Both the position numbers and the translations under genes were made by a program. Shown here piece after piece: positions 8,730 to 17,526 of a stretch of DNA of 64,000 nucleotides. Under the pieces are notes generated by a model that had not been told where the DNA came from, ran no database searches, and worked only from the letters and a program-made list of their open reading frames with translations. Origin of the DNA: Rhizorhabdus histidinilytica (GTDB lineage Bacteria; Pseudomonadota; Alphaproteobacteria; Sphingomonadales; Sphingomonadaceae); the NCBI RefSeq assembly GCF_900167915.1, contig NZ_FUYM01000015.1, forward strand, positions 1 through 64,000, read 5' to 3'. The number at the start of each line of letters is the position of its first letter. The stretch's first letter is position 1.

Positions 8730-9941
8730 ATGAACGCCACCAAAGCCGCCCCGCCCCGTGTCGAGACCGACGGCACCGTGTTCGGCATCATCGCCGCGAT
8801 CAGCCTGTGCCATCTGCTCAACGACATGATGCAGTCGCTGCTGCCGTCGATCTATCCCAATCTGAAGGCGGAGCTCGGCCTGTCGTTCAGCCAGGTCGGG
8901 CTGGTGACGCTGGTCTATCAGATGACGGCGTCGATCCTGCAGCCGATGATCGGGCTCTATGCCGACAAGCGGCCGACACCGCTCGCCCTGCCCGGCGGCA
9001 CGCTGTTCTCGCTGGCCGGCCTGCTGCTGCTGTCGGTCGCGCACAGCTACTGGCTGCTGCTGGTCGGCGCAGCACTGCTGGGGATGGGGTCGTCGGTGTT
9101 CCACCCCGAATCCTCACGCGTCGCGCGGATGGCGGCGGGCCCCCGCCCCGGCCTCGCCCAGTCGATGTTCCAGGTCGGCGGCAATGCCGGATCGGCGCTC
9201 GGCCCGCTCGCGGCGGCGATCGTGGTGGTGCGCTGGGGCCAGTCGAGCCTCGCCTTCTTCGCGATGCTGGCGCTGCTGTCCTGCGCGATCCTGTGGAACG
9301 TCAGCCAATGGTATCGCCATCACGGCCTCGCCCGCCTGTCGCGCGGCCATGCCGGCCGGCAGTCCGCCGCGCCGCTGCCGCGCGGCAAGGCGCTGACCGG
9401 CATCGCCATCCTGCTCGCGCTGATCTTCTCGAAATATTTCTACCTGGCGAGCATCACCAGCTATTTCACCTTCTACCTGATCCACCGCTTCGGCGTCAGC
9501 GTCGAGGTCGCGCAGATTCACCTGTTCGTCTTCCTCGGCGCGGTCGCGGTGGGGACCATCGCCGGCGGTCCGCTCGGCGACCGGTTCGGGCGCAAATATG
9601 TGATCTGGTTCTCGATCCTCGGCGCGCTGCCCTTCACGCTGCTGCTACCGCATGCCAGCCTGTTCTGGACCGGGCCGCTGACCGTGATCATCGGCCTGAT
9701 CCTCGCCTCGGCCTTCCCGGCGATCGTGGTCTTCGCGCAGGAACTGGTGCCGGGCAAGCCGGGGATGATCTCCGGCCTGTTCTTCGGCTTCTCCTTCGGC
9801 ATGGCCGGCCTGGGCGCGGCGATACTCGGCGAGGTCGCCGACCTGTCGGGGATCGACATGGTCTATGCGATCTGCGCCTTCCTGCCGGTGATCGGCCTGC
9901 TCGCCATATTCCTCCCCGATCCCGAACGCGACCGGGGCTGA
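8730..9941 (+). CDS. fsr: MFS exporter, fosmidomycin-resistance (Fsr) type
   Basis: This is an inner-membrane major-facilitator exporter of 403 residues with about 12 hydrophobic segments. It closely follows the Fsr pattern: CHLLNDMMQSLLPSIYPNLK near residue 30, PMIGLYADKRP, FHPESSRVARMA around residue 125, and FQVGGNAGSALGPL around residue 150. Fsr of E. coli exports fosmidomycin; natural substrates of other members are mostly unknown, so resistance is a family name here. It is divergent from a cupin-AraC regulator. A perfect 12-bp inverted repeat overlaps its stop codon and probably terminates transcription. The pair may simply be an insertion between the F420 genes and the locus beyond. 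Confidence 0.9.
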   Translation: MNATKAAPPRVETDGTVFGIIAAISLCHLLNDMMQSLLPSIYPNLKAELGLSFSQVGLVTLVYQMTASILQPMIGLYADKRPTPLALPGGTLFSLAGLLLLSVAHSYWLLLVGAALLGMGSSVFHPESSRVARMAAGPRPGLAQSMFQVGGNAGSALGPLAAAIVVVRWGQSSLAFFAMLALLSCAILWNVSQWYRHHGLARLSRGHAGRQSAAPLPRGKALTGIAILLALIFSKYFYLASITSYFTFYLIHRFGVSVEVAQIHLFVFLGAVAVGTIAGGPLGDRFGRKYVIWFSILGALPFTLLLPHASLFWTGPLTVIIGLILASAFPAIVVFAQELVPGKPGMISGLFFGFSFGMAGLGAAILGEVADLSGIDMVYAICAFLPVIGLLAIFLPDPERDRG

Positions 9942-9952
9942 GCCCCGGTCGC
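9928..9952. terminator. Perfect 12-bp inverted repeat between convergent genes
   Basis: GCGACCGGGGCT and its exact complement are separated by a single base and span the fsr stop codon. The gene on the other strand (PQQ dehydrogenase) ends 10 bases further on, so this dyad probably serves as a shared, bidirectional stop signal. There is no T run, so termination may be partial. Confidence 0.6.
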
Positions 9953-9961
9953 CTGCCACTC

Positions 9962-12031
9962 TCACGGCATCTTGGGATCGGCTTTCAGGTCGTTGGCGCG
10001 CTTGATGACATAGGCGCGGATCGCCTCGACCTCGTCGGGCTTCAGGTCCTTCGAGAAACTGGGCATGCCAAGCGGCTCGGCCGCCCCTTCGAGGACGAAG
10101 CCGCGGAAGGCCGCGGCGTCCGCGATCACCATCGAGCGGCGCAGGTCCGGAACCCCGCCATGGTTCACGACGGTGTCGCCATGACACATCCAGCAACGGA
10201 CATGGTAGAGCACCCGCCCCTGCTCTATCGTCGCGGCGGACGCGGTCGAGGGCGGCGGGGCGAGCGGCGCCTCGGCCTCCCTGGGCGGTAGCGGCAGCGG
10301 CGCCTTGCCGCCAAGACGGAAGGTCACCACGCGGTTGACCTTGGGCTTCACCGAGGCCTGGAGCGCCTCACCCATGTTGAGCGGCAGGATGCCGCCCCAG
10401 CCGACCGCGACCGAGACATATTGGACGCCCGCGACCGAATAGGTGATCGGCGGCGCGACGATCCCCGATCCCATCGGCATCGCCCAGAGCTTCTTGCCGC
10501 TGGTCGCGTCATAGGCGGCGAAATCGCCGGTGCCATTGCCCTGGAAGACCAGGCCCGACGCGGTCGACAGCACGCCGCCGTTCCACGGCATCGGCATCGG
10601 CACCGACCAGACCCGCTTGCGCGCCTTCGGATCCCAGGCAACCAGCGCACCGCCCATCATCCCGCGAATCTGCCGCCGGATCGCCGGATCCTCGGGCATC
10701 GCGGTCTTGCCCGGGTCCTGCCCGGTGTTCCAGCCGCGCGGATCGAAGCGGAAGTCCTCCGTCTTGCCGGAGATATAGCCGTAGGGAATCTCCGCCGTCG
10801 GCAGATAGACGAGACCGGTCTTGGGGTTGTAGCTCATCGGCTGCCAACCATGACCGCCCGCCGGCGACGGCATGCCGAGGAAGGGCTTGCCGGTGCCGCT
10901 GTAACGCGCCTCGGGCACGATGTCCGGACGGCCGGTCTTGGGATCGAGGCCCTTCGCCCAGGTGACCGGAACATAGGGTGTGCCCGAGATGAAGGCGCCG
11001 TTGGTGCGGTCGAGCACGTAGAAGAAGCCGTTCTTCGGCGCCTGCATCAGCACCTTGCGCGGCTTGCCGTCGATCTCGAGGTCGGCGAGGATCATGTGCT
11101 GGGTGGCGGTATAGTCCCATTCGTCGCCGGGCACCTCCTGGAAGTGCCAGACATATTCGCCGGTCGAGGGGCGCACCGCGACGATCGACGACAGGAACAG
11201 GTTGTCGCCCTTGCCGGCGCTACGCACGGCGCGATCCCAGGGGCCCCCATTGCCGACGCCTATGTAGAGCAGGTCGAGCTCGGGATCATAGACCATCGAA
11301 TCCCAGGCGGTCCCGCCGCCGCCATATTTCCACCACTCCCCGCTCCAGCTTTTCGCCGCCATCGCCATGGCGTCGTTCTCGAAGCCCTTCCTGGGATCGC
11401 CGGGGATGGTGTAGAAGCGCCACGCCTGCTTGCCGGTCGCGACGTCATAGGCGGTGACATAGCCGCGCACGCCATATTCGGCGCCTCCATTGCCGATCAC
11501 CACCTTGTCCTTGACGATGCGCGGCGCGCCGGTGACCGTGTAGGACTTGGTCGTGTCGGTGGTCTGCACCGTCCAGACCGGCTTGCCGGTCTTCGCATCG
11601 AGCGCGACCAACCGGCCGTCCAGGACACCTACGAACACCTTGCCGTCGGCATAGGCGACGCCGCGATTGACCACGTCGCAGCAGGCGCGCCGCGCGATCG
11701 CGCCGTCGAACTGCGGATCATATTCCCACAGCTTCTTGCCGCTCTGCGCGTCGAGCGCGATCACCTTGCTCCAGGGCCCCGAGGCGTACATCACCCCGTC
11801 GACGACCAGCGGTGTCCCCTCGACCCCACGCAGCGAGCGTGCGTCGAAATCGGCATACCAGGCGACACCCAGCTGGCCGACATTGGCCGGCGTGATCTCG
11901 CCGAGCTCGCTGAACCGCTTTTCGCCCGCGTCGTGGCCATGGAGCGCCCAATCGACATTGGCCGCTTTCCGCGGGGCGCACGACGCCAGCGCGACCACCA
12001 GCATGGCCGCTGAAACCGCCTTGAATTTCAC
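9962..12031 (-). CDS. PQQ-dependent dehydrogenase with C-terminal cytochrome c domain, lipoprotein
   Basis: This is a quinohaemoprotein alcohol-type dehydrogenase: a periplasmic PQQ beta-propeller that passes electrons to a fused haem c domain. The first 18 residues end in LASC, a lipobox, so the protein is probably lipid-anchored at C18. The adjacent-cysteine motif ACCDV that lies over PQQ is present, as are repeated W-motif segments (GKKLWEYDP, GKPVWTV, GKQAWRF, GKKLWAMP). The catalytic Asp is in GDEWDYTATQ; the residue two further on is Thr, not the second Asp of lanthanide-type (XoxF) enzymes, so calcium use is inferred. CWMCH near residue 600 is the haem site. GTG 12031 has AGGAG at the right distance; longer starts would overlap the neighbouring AraC gene. 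No PQQ-biosynthesis genes are nearby. Confidence 0.92.
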   Translation of the reverse strand: MKFKAVSAAMLVVALASCAPRKAANVDWALHGHDAGEKRFSELGEITPANVGQLGVAWYADFDARSLRGVEGTPLVVDGVMYASGPWSKVIALDAQSGKKLWEYDPQFDGAIARRACCDVVNRGVAYADGKVFVGVLDGRLVALDAKTGKPVWTVQTTDTTKSYTVTGAPRIVKDKVVIGNGGAEYGVRGYVTAYDVATGKQAWRFYTIPGDPRKGFENDAMAMAAKSWSGEWWKYGGGGTAWDSMVYDPELDLLYIGVGNGGPWDRAVRSAGKGDNLFLSSIVAVRPSTGEYVWHFQEVPGDEWDYTATQHMILADLEIDGKPRKVLMQAPKNGFFYVLDRTNGAFISGTPYVPVTWAKGLDPKTGRPDIVPEARYSGTGKPFLGMPSPAGGHGWQPMSYNPKTGLVYLPTAEIPYGYISGKTEDFRFDPRGWNTGQDPGKTAMPEDPAIRRQIRGMMGGALVAWDPKARKRVWSVPMPMPWNGGVLSTASGLVFQGNGTGDFAAYDATSGKKLWAMPMGSGIVAPPITYSVAGVQYVSVAVGWGGILPLNMGEALQASVKPKVNRVVTFRLGGKAPLPLPPREAEAPLAPPPSTASAATIEQGRVLYHVRCWMCHGDTVVNHGGVPDLRRSMVIADAAAFRGFVLEGAAEPLGMPSFSKDLKPDEVEAIRAYVIKRANDLKADPKMP

Positions 12032-12119
12032 GCTTCTCGCTCCTGATAGCCTGGATCGGACAAAGGACATCCCGCCCTTATCGATCGCGAGGCGAATGCC
12101 GACTAGGTCATCGGCGTCG

Positions 12120-13196
12120 TCATTGTACGCGTTGCGCAACCTTGGCCCCGACCATCGCGCGCAACGCCGTCGCCCGCGCGCGGCCGAGCGTCGCCGAAGG
12201 CGGCTCGCCATAGATTTCGCGATACATGTTGGCGAAGCGGCCGCCATGGCCGATCCAATATTGGTTGGCGAGCGCAGTCACCGAGATCTCGCCGTCGCTG
12301 GCGATGATGTCTGCGCGCGCGCTTTCCAGCCGCCGCAGCCGCAACCAGCGCATCGGGCTGTGCCCCATGAAGCGTTCGAACCCATGATAAAGGGTCCGCG
12401 CCGGGACGCCCGCCGCCTCGACGATGTCGCTGAGCCGGATGTCGTCCTTGAGGTGCTGGGCGATGAACTGCTCGGCGCGCCGGACGAAGACCGGCAGCAC
12501 CGCCGCCTGGCGCACCGGCGCCTCGCGATCGAACAGGGCAGCCCGCATCATCGCCAGGAAGCTGTTCTCGTTGGCGGCGACAACCTCCTGCAATCCGAAG
12601 ATCGGCGATCCGCGATGCAGTTCGGTGCAGAGATATTCGATGAAGCCCAGCAGGCTGGCGGCGCCGCCATTGGGGGCATCCGCCGCTCGTTCCACCACAT
12701 TGTGGACCGCTTCATAGGGACGGCCGCTGCCGATCAGACGGTTGCACGGGATGCCGATCGCCAGGTGGGTATGATCCTGCCCCATCTGAAAGCTGTAGCG
12801 GACGTTGGGCGACAGGAGCACGCAGTCGCCGCTCCTGAACGACCAGCTTTGCTGGTTGAACTCGACCACCGCCTCGCCGCTCAACGCCACCACAAAGACG
12901 AAATGGGTCCGTTGCAATTCGGTGATCAGCACGTCGACATCGGCACCATAGGCGATCTGGTTCAGGCTGATGTCGCCGAACGAGGCCGAGCAATGGTTGA
13001 AGTCGAGATGCTTGTCGCTGCTGCGGACGACGACCTCGTGTGGAAAGAATACGCGGGTGACGCTGTCCAGCGCGTCGGCCGGGCGCAAGCTGGCGAAGCT
13101 GTGCCGGTGGACGCTCTCAAACGCCGGAGCGGCCCCGTTCGCCAGGAAGCGCTGGTCGACGGCCATTTCCCGCAAGACCGGTCCAAATCCAAGCAT
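12120..13196 (-). CDS. AraC-family regulator (AraC_binding_2 type)
   Basis: This is a 358-residue regulator with an N-terminal sensor resembling the AraC_binding_2 group (FNHCSASFGDISLNQIAYG, then LITELQRTHFVFVVALSGEAVV) and a C-terminal AraC double helix-turn-helix (LSDIVEAAGVPARTLYHGFERFMGHSPMRWLRLRRLE). This group often controls catabolic genes for aromatic or terpenoid substrates. ATG 13196 is chosen because GGGAG lies 7 bases upstream; a longer frame to 13286 lacks support. It lies in a same-strand run between the SnoaL-fold gene and the PQQ dehydrogenase, so it probably regulates that run. Confidence 0.9.
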   Translation of the reverse strand: MLGFGPVLREMAVDQRFLANGAAPAFESVHRHSFASLRPADALDSVTRVFFPHEVVVRSSDKHLDFNHCSASFGDISLNQIAYGADVDVLITELQRTHFVFVVALSGEAVVEFNQQSWSFRSGDCVLLSPNVRYSFQMGQDHTHLAIGIPCNRLIGSGRPYEAVHNVVERAADAPNGGAASLLGFIEYLCTELHRGSPIFGLQEVVAANENSFLAMMRAALFDREAPVRQAAVLPVFVRRAEQFIAQHLKDDIRLSDIVEAAGVPARTLYHGFERFMGHSPMRWLRLRRLESARADIIASDGEISVTALANQYWIGHGGRFANMYREIYGEPPSATLGRARATALRAMVGAKVAQRVQ

Positions 13197-13313
13197 GGCG
13201 TGCTCCCGTCGCGCTGACCGCCCCCGTTGGGGCCTGCAAGGTGCCTTCGGCGTCCTCCGTCGTTCGAAGATCATCCCAATCGTCATGCGAGTCCAGCCGG
13301 AACGCGCAATATT

Positions 13314-13748
13314 CTACTTGGCGGTCGGCAGCGCGGCCAAATCGAGCGGCAGCACCCCGAACGCCTTGATCATCGCCACATAGTCCCAGCAGTCGATATT
13401 GTGGGCGATGCGGCCGTCGCGGAAGACATAGGAGGACAGGCCATGAAACTCGATCGGATGCCCGGTCCGGTCGATACCTTCGAACGGGCCGTTCCAATGC
13501 GCGCTGATCGTCCAATGGCTCGATCCGCGTTCGGGAGTCACCAGCCGCACCGGGAAGCGCAGGGTGAAATCGGGCATCGTCGCGAACACGCCCTCGGCGA
13601 ACTCGCGCACCCCGGCATGGCCCTCGTGGCGGGCGCCCAGCGCCAGGTCCTCATAGAGGCAGTCGGGCGTGAACAGCGACACCAGCCGGTCGATGTCCTT
13701 GTCGCTCCAGGCCTGTTCCAGATCGTCGAAAATGGCTTCGGTCAGCAT
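13314..13748 (-). CDS. SnoaL-like / NTF2-fold protein
   Basis: This small 144-residue cone-shaped NTF2-fold protein is of the SnoaL-like polyketide cyclase family: an N-terminal helix pair (FDDLEQAWSDKDIDRLVSLFTPDCLYEDL), then HEGHAGVREFAEGVF and a C-terminal sheet (FRDGRIAHNIDCWDYVAMIKAFG). Members act as isomerases, hydrolases, dehydratases or binding proteins, so no reaction can be named. GGGAGTAG precedes ATG 13748. It lies 21 bases downstream of the LLM-type oxidoreductase on the same strand and is almost certainly cotranscribed with it, perhaps acting on its product. Confidence 0.85.
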   Translation of the reverse strand: MLTEAIFDDLEQAWSDKDIDRLVSLFTPDCLYEDLALGARHEGHAGVREFAEGVFATMPDFTLRFPVRLVTPERGSSHWTISAHWNGPFEGIDRTGHPIEFHGLSSYVFRDGRIAHNIDCWDYVAMIKAFGVLPLDLAALPTAK

Positions 13749-13769
13749 GCGTCTACTCCCGATGGCGCG

Positions 13770-14780
13770 TCAGCGGCCTTGCCGCTTGCGGAAATGCGGC
13801 AGGATCTTCTCGCCGATCAGGCGCAGCGATGCGGCCGGATCGGGACCGAGCGGCGGTCCGAAGGCGATATGGTCGGCCCCGCCCGCGATCATCGCCTCGA
13901 TCTGGCCGATCACGTCGCCGGGCGTGCCGGTCAGGCTGAACGCCTTGACCGCCTTGTCGGTGACGAGCGCCTTCGCCTTCTCGACCTCGCCCGCGGTGAA
14001 GGCGTTGTAGGAGGCATCGATCTCCTCCTGGCTGATTCCCGCCGCGAAGGTCATGGGCGCGAGGAAGGGCTGGAGCAGCGCGAGCATGCCGCGGATATTG
14101 TCCTCGGCCGCCGCGCGATCCTCGTCGATAGAGGCAAGCGGGCCGGCGATGATCTCGATATTCCCCGTGTCGCGCCCGGCCGCCTCGGCACCGGCGATGA
14201 ACTGGCGACGCAGCTCGGCGATATGATCGGGGCTGGCGGTGCAGTCGATCTTGATGCCGGGCGCGATCGAGCCCGCCATCTTCGCCATCTGCGGCCCCCA
14301 GGTGCCGATGAACAGCGGGATCGGCCGGGCGACGTCGAACTGGAAGTAGAGATCGGCGGTCGCCTTGAAGAACTCGCCGTCGAACGGTTCCCGGTCGCCC
14401 TGGAGCATCCGGGTCATCAGCAGCCACGCCTCCTTGAGCATCTTCACCGGCTTGACCGGGTTAGTGATGCCGAGCAGCGGGTTGAAGCCCCCCCGCCCCA
14501 CGCCGCACACCATCCGCCCGCCGCTCAGCTCGTCGAGCGCGGCGAGGTTGGCGGCGTGGTAGACCGGATTGGCGACCTGCGGCGTCACGATGAACGGGCC
14601 GAGCTGGAGACGGCCGGTGTTCATCGCGATCATCGTCAGGATCGGCCAGGCCGGACGGAAGACGAGGTCGTCGGCGATGTGCATCTGGTCGAAGCCATAG
14701 GCCTCCACCTGCTGCGCGAGCGGGACATAGTCCTTCATCGGCAGCGCCCCGGTGACCATGATGCTGAAACGTGTCGACAT
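13770..14780 (-). CDS. LLM-class oxidoreductase, candidate F420-dependent enzyme
   Basis: This is a luciferase-like TIM-barrel oxidoreductase of 336 residues. LLM enzymes use FMN or F420; this one resembles the F420-dependent Mer/reductase side of the family (ADDLVFRPAWPILTMIAMNTGRL, VCGVGRGGFN, GGADHIAFGPPLGPDP near the C terminus). The Mer-like ending and the fbiC-npdG pair 6 kb away make F420 the likelier cofactor, but this is inference. Two in-frame ATGs (14786 and 14780) are close together; I take 14780 because AGG lies 6 bases before it. It starts 44 bases after the TonB receptor stop and is followed by the SnoaL-fold gene, an uptake-plus-enzyme arrangement. Substrate unknown. Confidence 0.87.
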   Translation of the reverse strand: MSTRFSIMVTGALPMKDYVPLAQQVEAYGFDQMHIADDLVFRPAWPILTMIAMNTGRLQLGPFIVTPQVANPVYHAANLAALDELSGGRMVCGVGRGGFNPLLGITNPVKPVKMLKEAWLLMTRMLQGDREPFDGEFFKATADLYFQFDVARPIPLFIGTWGPQMAKMAGSIAPGIKIDCTASPDHIAELRRQFIAGAEAAGRDTGNIEIIAGPLASIDEDRAAAEDNIRGMLALLQPFLAPMTFAAGISQEEIDASYNAFTAGEVEKAKALVTDKAVKAFSLTGTPGDVIGQIEAMIAGGADHIAFGPPLGPDPAASLRLIGEKILPHFRKRQGR

Positions 14781-14824
14781 GACCATCCTGTGTCTGGTGT
14801 TGGTGAAGCTGCGGGCCGCGCCCG

Positions 14825-17197
14825 TCAGAGCCGGTAGCGAGCGCGGACGAACCACTCGCGCGGCCGCGAGACGGTCGCCTGGGTATAGCCGATGCCGGTG
14901 TTGGAGACGCCGCTGACGATATAGGTCTTGTCGGTGATGTTGGTGGCGCCGGCCGACAGCTCGATATGGTCGCCGGGCAGCTTGTAGGTCAGGCTGGCGT
15001 TGAGCAGCCCGAAGCCCTTCTGGAACAGCGTCGGATCGTTGCTGAACTCCTTGAACTGGCTGCTGCGGTACGCATAGTCGACGCGGATCAGCGCGCTGCC
15101 CTTGTCGTCGCTGTCGAACAGCGTCGCGGTGCCGCCGATGTTCGCCGTCCATTTGGGCGTGTTCGGCACCCGGAAACTGCCCGCCGTCGGATAGTTGGCC
15201 AGCGCCTGGGGCGAGAAGCCCTTATAGTCGGCATCGGTATAGCCGAGGCTGCCGTCGAGCCGCAGCCAGTCGGCGAGCCGGGCCGACGCCTCGACCTCGA
15301 CACCCTTGATCTTCGCCGAGGCGGCGTTGGCGAGCACCGGCACGAAATTGCCGATCGGGCCGGGGCCGTCCGGGTCGATATTGTAGGTGACCTGGATGTC
15401 CTTATAGTCGGTGTAGAAGGCCGCGACGTTGAAGCGCAGGCGGCGGTCGAACAGCTCGGTCTTCAGACCCACCTCATAGGAGGTCGCCTTTTCCGGGCCG
15501 GCATAGGAGACGATGTCGTTCGGGTCGGTGCCCGGCGCCGGGATGACCGGCGGGAAGTAGCGCATCGTGAAACCGCCGCCCTTGAAGCCCTTCGAGAAGC
15601 TCGCATAGGCCATGACGTCGCGGTTGAACTTGTAGTTGGCCGAGATCATCGGCGTCGTCGACTTCGACCCGCGTGAATACCAGCCGGCCGGGAACAGCCG
15701 CGTGCCGGCCGGGCCGACCGCACCCGCGAACAGGTTGACGAAGCCCGGCACGTCGGTCTGCGCGGCATAGCCCTGGAGGACCTGCACACCCGGGTTGAAG
15801 CGCCGCGTCTCGTCCGAATAGCGCAGGCCGCCGGTGATCGAGAACTGGTCGGTCAGGTCGTAGGTGACCTGGCCGAAGCCGGCATAGCTGTCGTTCTTGA
15901 TCTTGCCGCCCGACAGGAACTGGACGAGCGTGAGCTGCACCGGGAAGAGCTGGGTGCCGCTCTCGTGCAGGTAATAGAGGCCGAGCACATAGTGCAGCTT
16001 ATCGTCGGCGAGATCACCCAGGAGCTGGAACTCCTGGCTGAACTGCTCGGTCTTGATATGCTGCTCGATGAAGTTGAGATAGTGCGGCGAGGCGGTGATG
16101 TCCTGCGCGATGTCGACCTTCACCTTGCGCCAGGCGGTGATCGACTTGAGCGTCGCGCCGCCGACCTTCCATTCGAGGTTCAGCCCCGCGCCATAGACGT
16201 CGGTGTCGGCATAGTTGGGGCCGCTGTTGGTGGTCTCCAGCGACTTGAGCGGGCGGACCCACTGGCTGTTGTAGCAATAGGGATTGGCGAAGCGCGCCGC
16301 CCCCGCGCCCGGCAGGCAGACACCGCCCGGCACGCCGGCATTATAGGCGCCCGAGAAGGCCGCGCCCTCGTCAGCCTTGACCAGTATCTGGCCCGGCGAC
16401 TGCTCGCGGATGCGGGTGCCGTCGAAGGTCAGCGTCGCGGTCAGGTTGGAGGTCAGGTCGGCCTCGACCGCGAGGCGGCCGCTCAGCCGGTCGACATTGC
16501 CCTGGCGGTCGCCGGTGTCCTGGCCGGTCTCGGTGACGCGCCTCACGAAGCCGTGGCGGCTCTGATAGGCGCCCGACAGGCGCGCGCGGACGGTGTCGCT
16601 GAGCGGGCCCGAGATCGCGCCCTTCGCATCGAAGCGGCTGTAGCTGCCGCTGGTCAGTTCGCCATAGCCTTCGAGCGTGTCGGTCGGCCGCTTCGAGATG
16701 AGCTGGATCGCGCCGCCGATCGTGTTCTTACCGAACAGCGTCCCCTGCGGTCCGCGCAGCACCTCCAGCCGGTCGATGTCGACGGCATCCAGCAGCGAAC
16801 CCATCGACTTGCCGATATAGACGCCGTCCAGATAGACGCCGACCGCCGGCTCGACCGTCAGCACATAGTCGGTCTGGCCGATGCCGCGGATCGATATCTG
16901 GCTCGATGCGCCGCCGCCGGCTTCGCTCGCCGCGCTGTCGAACTGCACGTTCGGCACGAAGCTGGTGATGTCGGACGAGCTCTGGACGTTGCGTTCCTCG
17001 AGCGCGGCGCTGCTGAACGCGGAGACCGAGAGCGGCGCCGACTGGATATTCTCCTCGCGCCGGCGGGCGGTGACGGTGATCTCCTCGAGGCCGCTGGCGA
17101 CCACCGGGCCCGCCGCGTCCTGCGCATGGCCGGCGCCCGGCGTGAAGACGGCCACGGTGGCGGCCGAAGCCATGAGAATCCCAATTCCCCTTTTCAT
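14825..17197 (-). CDS. TonB-dependent outer-membrane receptor
   Basis: This is a full-length receptor of about 790 residues. It begins with a signal peptide (MKRGIGILMASAATVAVF, ending near GHAQ), then a TonB-box-like LEEITVTARRREENIQ, the plug domain (RGIGQTDYVLTVEPAVGVYLDGVYIGKS and VLRGPQGTLFGKNTIGGAI are hallmarks), and a barrel with FSKGFKGGGF. It ends in RYRL. ATG 17197 is preceded by AGGGG at good spacing; the open frame to 17452 reflects lack of stops rather than coding. It is the first gene of a same-strand run (receptor, LLM enzyme, SnoaL-fold protein, AraC, PQQ dehydrogenase) and presumably imports that pathway's substrate. Confidence 0.95.
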   Translation of the reverse strand: MKRGIGILMASAATVAVFTPGAGHAQDAAGPVVASGLEEITVTARRREENIQSAPLSVSAFSSAALEERNVQSSSDITSFVPNVQFDSAASEAGGGASSQISIRGIGQTDYVLTVEPAVGVYLDGVYIGKSMGSLLDAVDIDRLEVLRGPQGTLFGKNTIGGAIQLISKRPTDTLEGYGELTSGSYSRFDAKGAISGPLSDTVRARLSGAYQSRHGFVRRVTETGQDTGDRQGNVDRLSGRLAVEADLTSNLTATLTFDGTRIREQSPGQILVKADEGAAFSGAYNAGVPGGVCLPGAGAARFANPYCYNSQWVRPLKSLETTNSGPNYADTDVYGAGLNLEWKVGGATLKSITAWRKVKVDIAQDITASPHYLNFIEQHIKTEQFSQEFQLLGDLADDKLHYVLGLYYLHESGTQLFPVQLTLVQFLSGGKIKNDSYAGFGQVTYDLTDQFSITGGLRYSDETRRFNPGVQVLQGYAAQTDVPGFVNLFAGAVGPAGTRLFPAGWYSRGSKSTTPMISANYKFNRDVMAYASFSKGFKGGGFTMRYFPPVIPAPGTDPNDIVSYAGPEKATSYEVGLKTELFDRRLRFNVAAFYTDYKDIQVTYNIDPDGPGPIGNFVPVLANAASAKIKGVEVEASARLADWLRLDGSLGYTDADYKGFSPQALANYPTAGSFRVPNTPKWTANIGGTATLFDSDDKGSALIRVDYAYRSSQFKEFSNDPTLFQKGFGLLNASLTYKLPGDHIELSAGATNITDKTYIVSGVSNTGIGYTQATVSRPREWFVRARYRL

Positions 17198-17526
17198 CGT
17201 CATACCCCTGACATCTGGATTTCTTATGGGGCCGATGGTGCCGGGGTCCTGTCGATGCACCAAGACGCCCCCTGCAAGGCAGAGCCGCTTTTTGCCACCG
17301 AATGCGTGGGGCCCGCCGCTTAGACGCACCTTCTCCTCAAAGGCTGACTCAAAAGTCCCCGCTCGCCCTGAGGAAGCATTGAGCGTAGTCGAAATGCTGT
17401 CTCGAAGGGGCGTTCGAGGCTGGAAATATCCTTCGATATGGGCCTTCGCCAAAGCTCAGTCCCTCCTCAGGATGAGCGGTAAGGCACTTTCCGGTCAGAC
17501 TCTCGGGAGGAGCGGTAAGATAGGAC
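17198..17526. other. 329-base intergenic region with repeat copy B
   Basis: This gap separates the start of the TonB receptor gene (minus strand) from the end of the Lrp gene (minus strand). It must hold the receptor promoter, probably in the 17200-17340 part, where I see no clear -35/-10 pair. The rest is palindromic repeat copy B and its flank. I see no small gene in it. Confidence 0.6.
17359..17479. repeat. Intergenic palindromic repeat, copy B
   Basis: This 121-base element starts CCGCTCGCCCTGAGGAAGC and ends CCTCCTCAGGATGAGCGG, with the internal CTTCGATATGGGCCTTCGCC arm. Its left half and the bases just outside it (GTCCCCGCTCGCCC) match the reverse complement of copy D and its flank, so the two are closely related. 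Confidence 0.88.

Noticed and set aside
9962-12031. PQQ dehydrogenase as a lanthanide-dependent XoxF enzyme
   Set aside because: The catalytic segment is WDYT; XoxF has a second Asp at that place. The fused haem domain and lipobox are also unlike XoxF.
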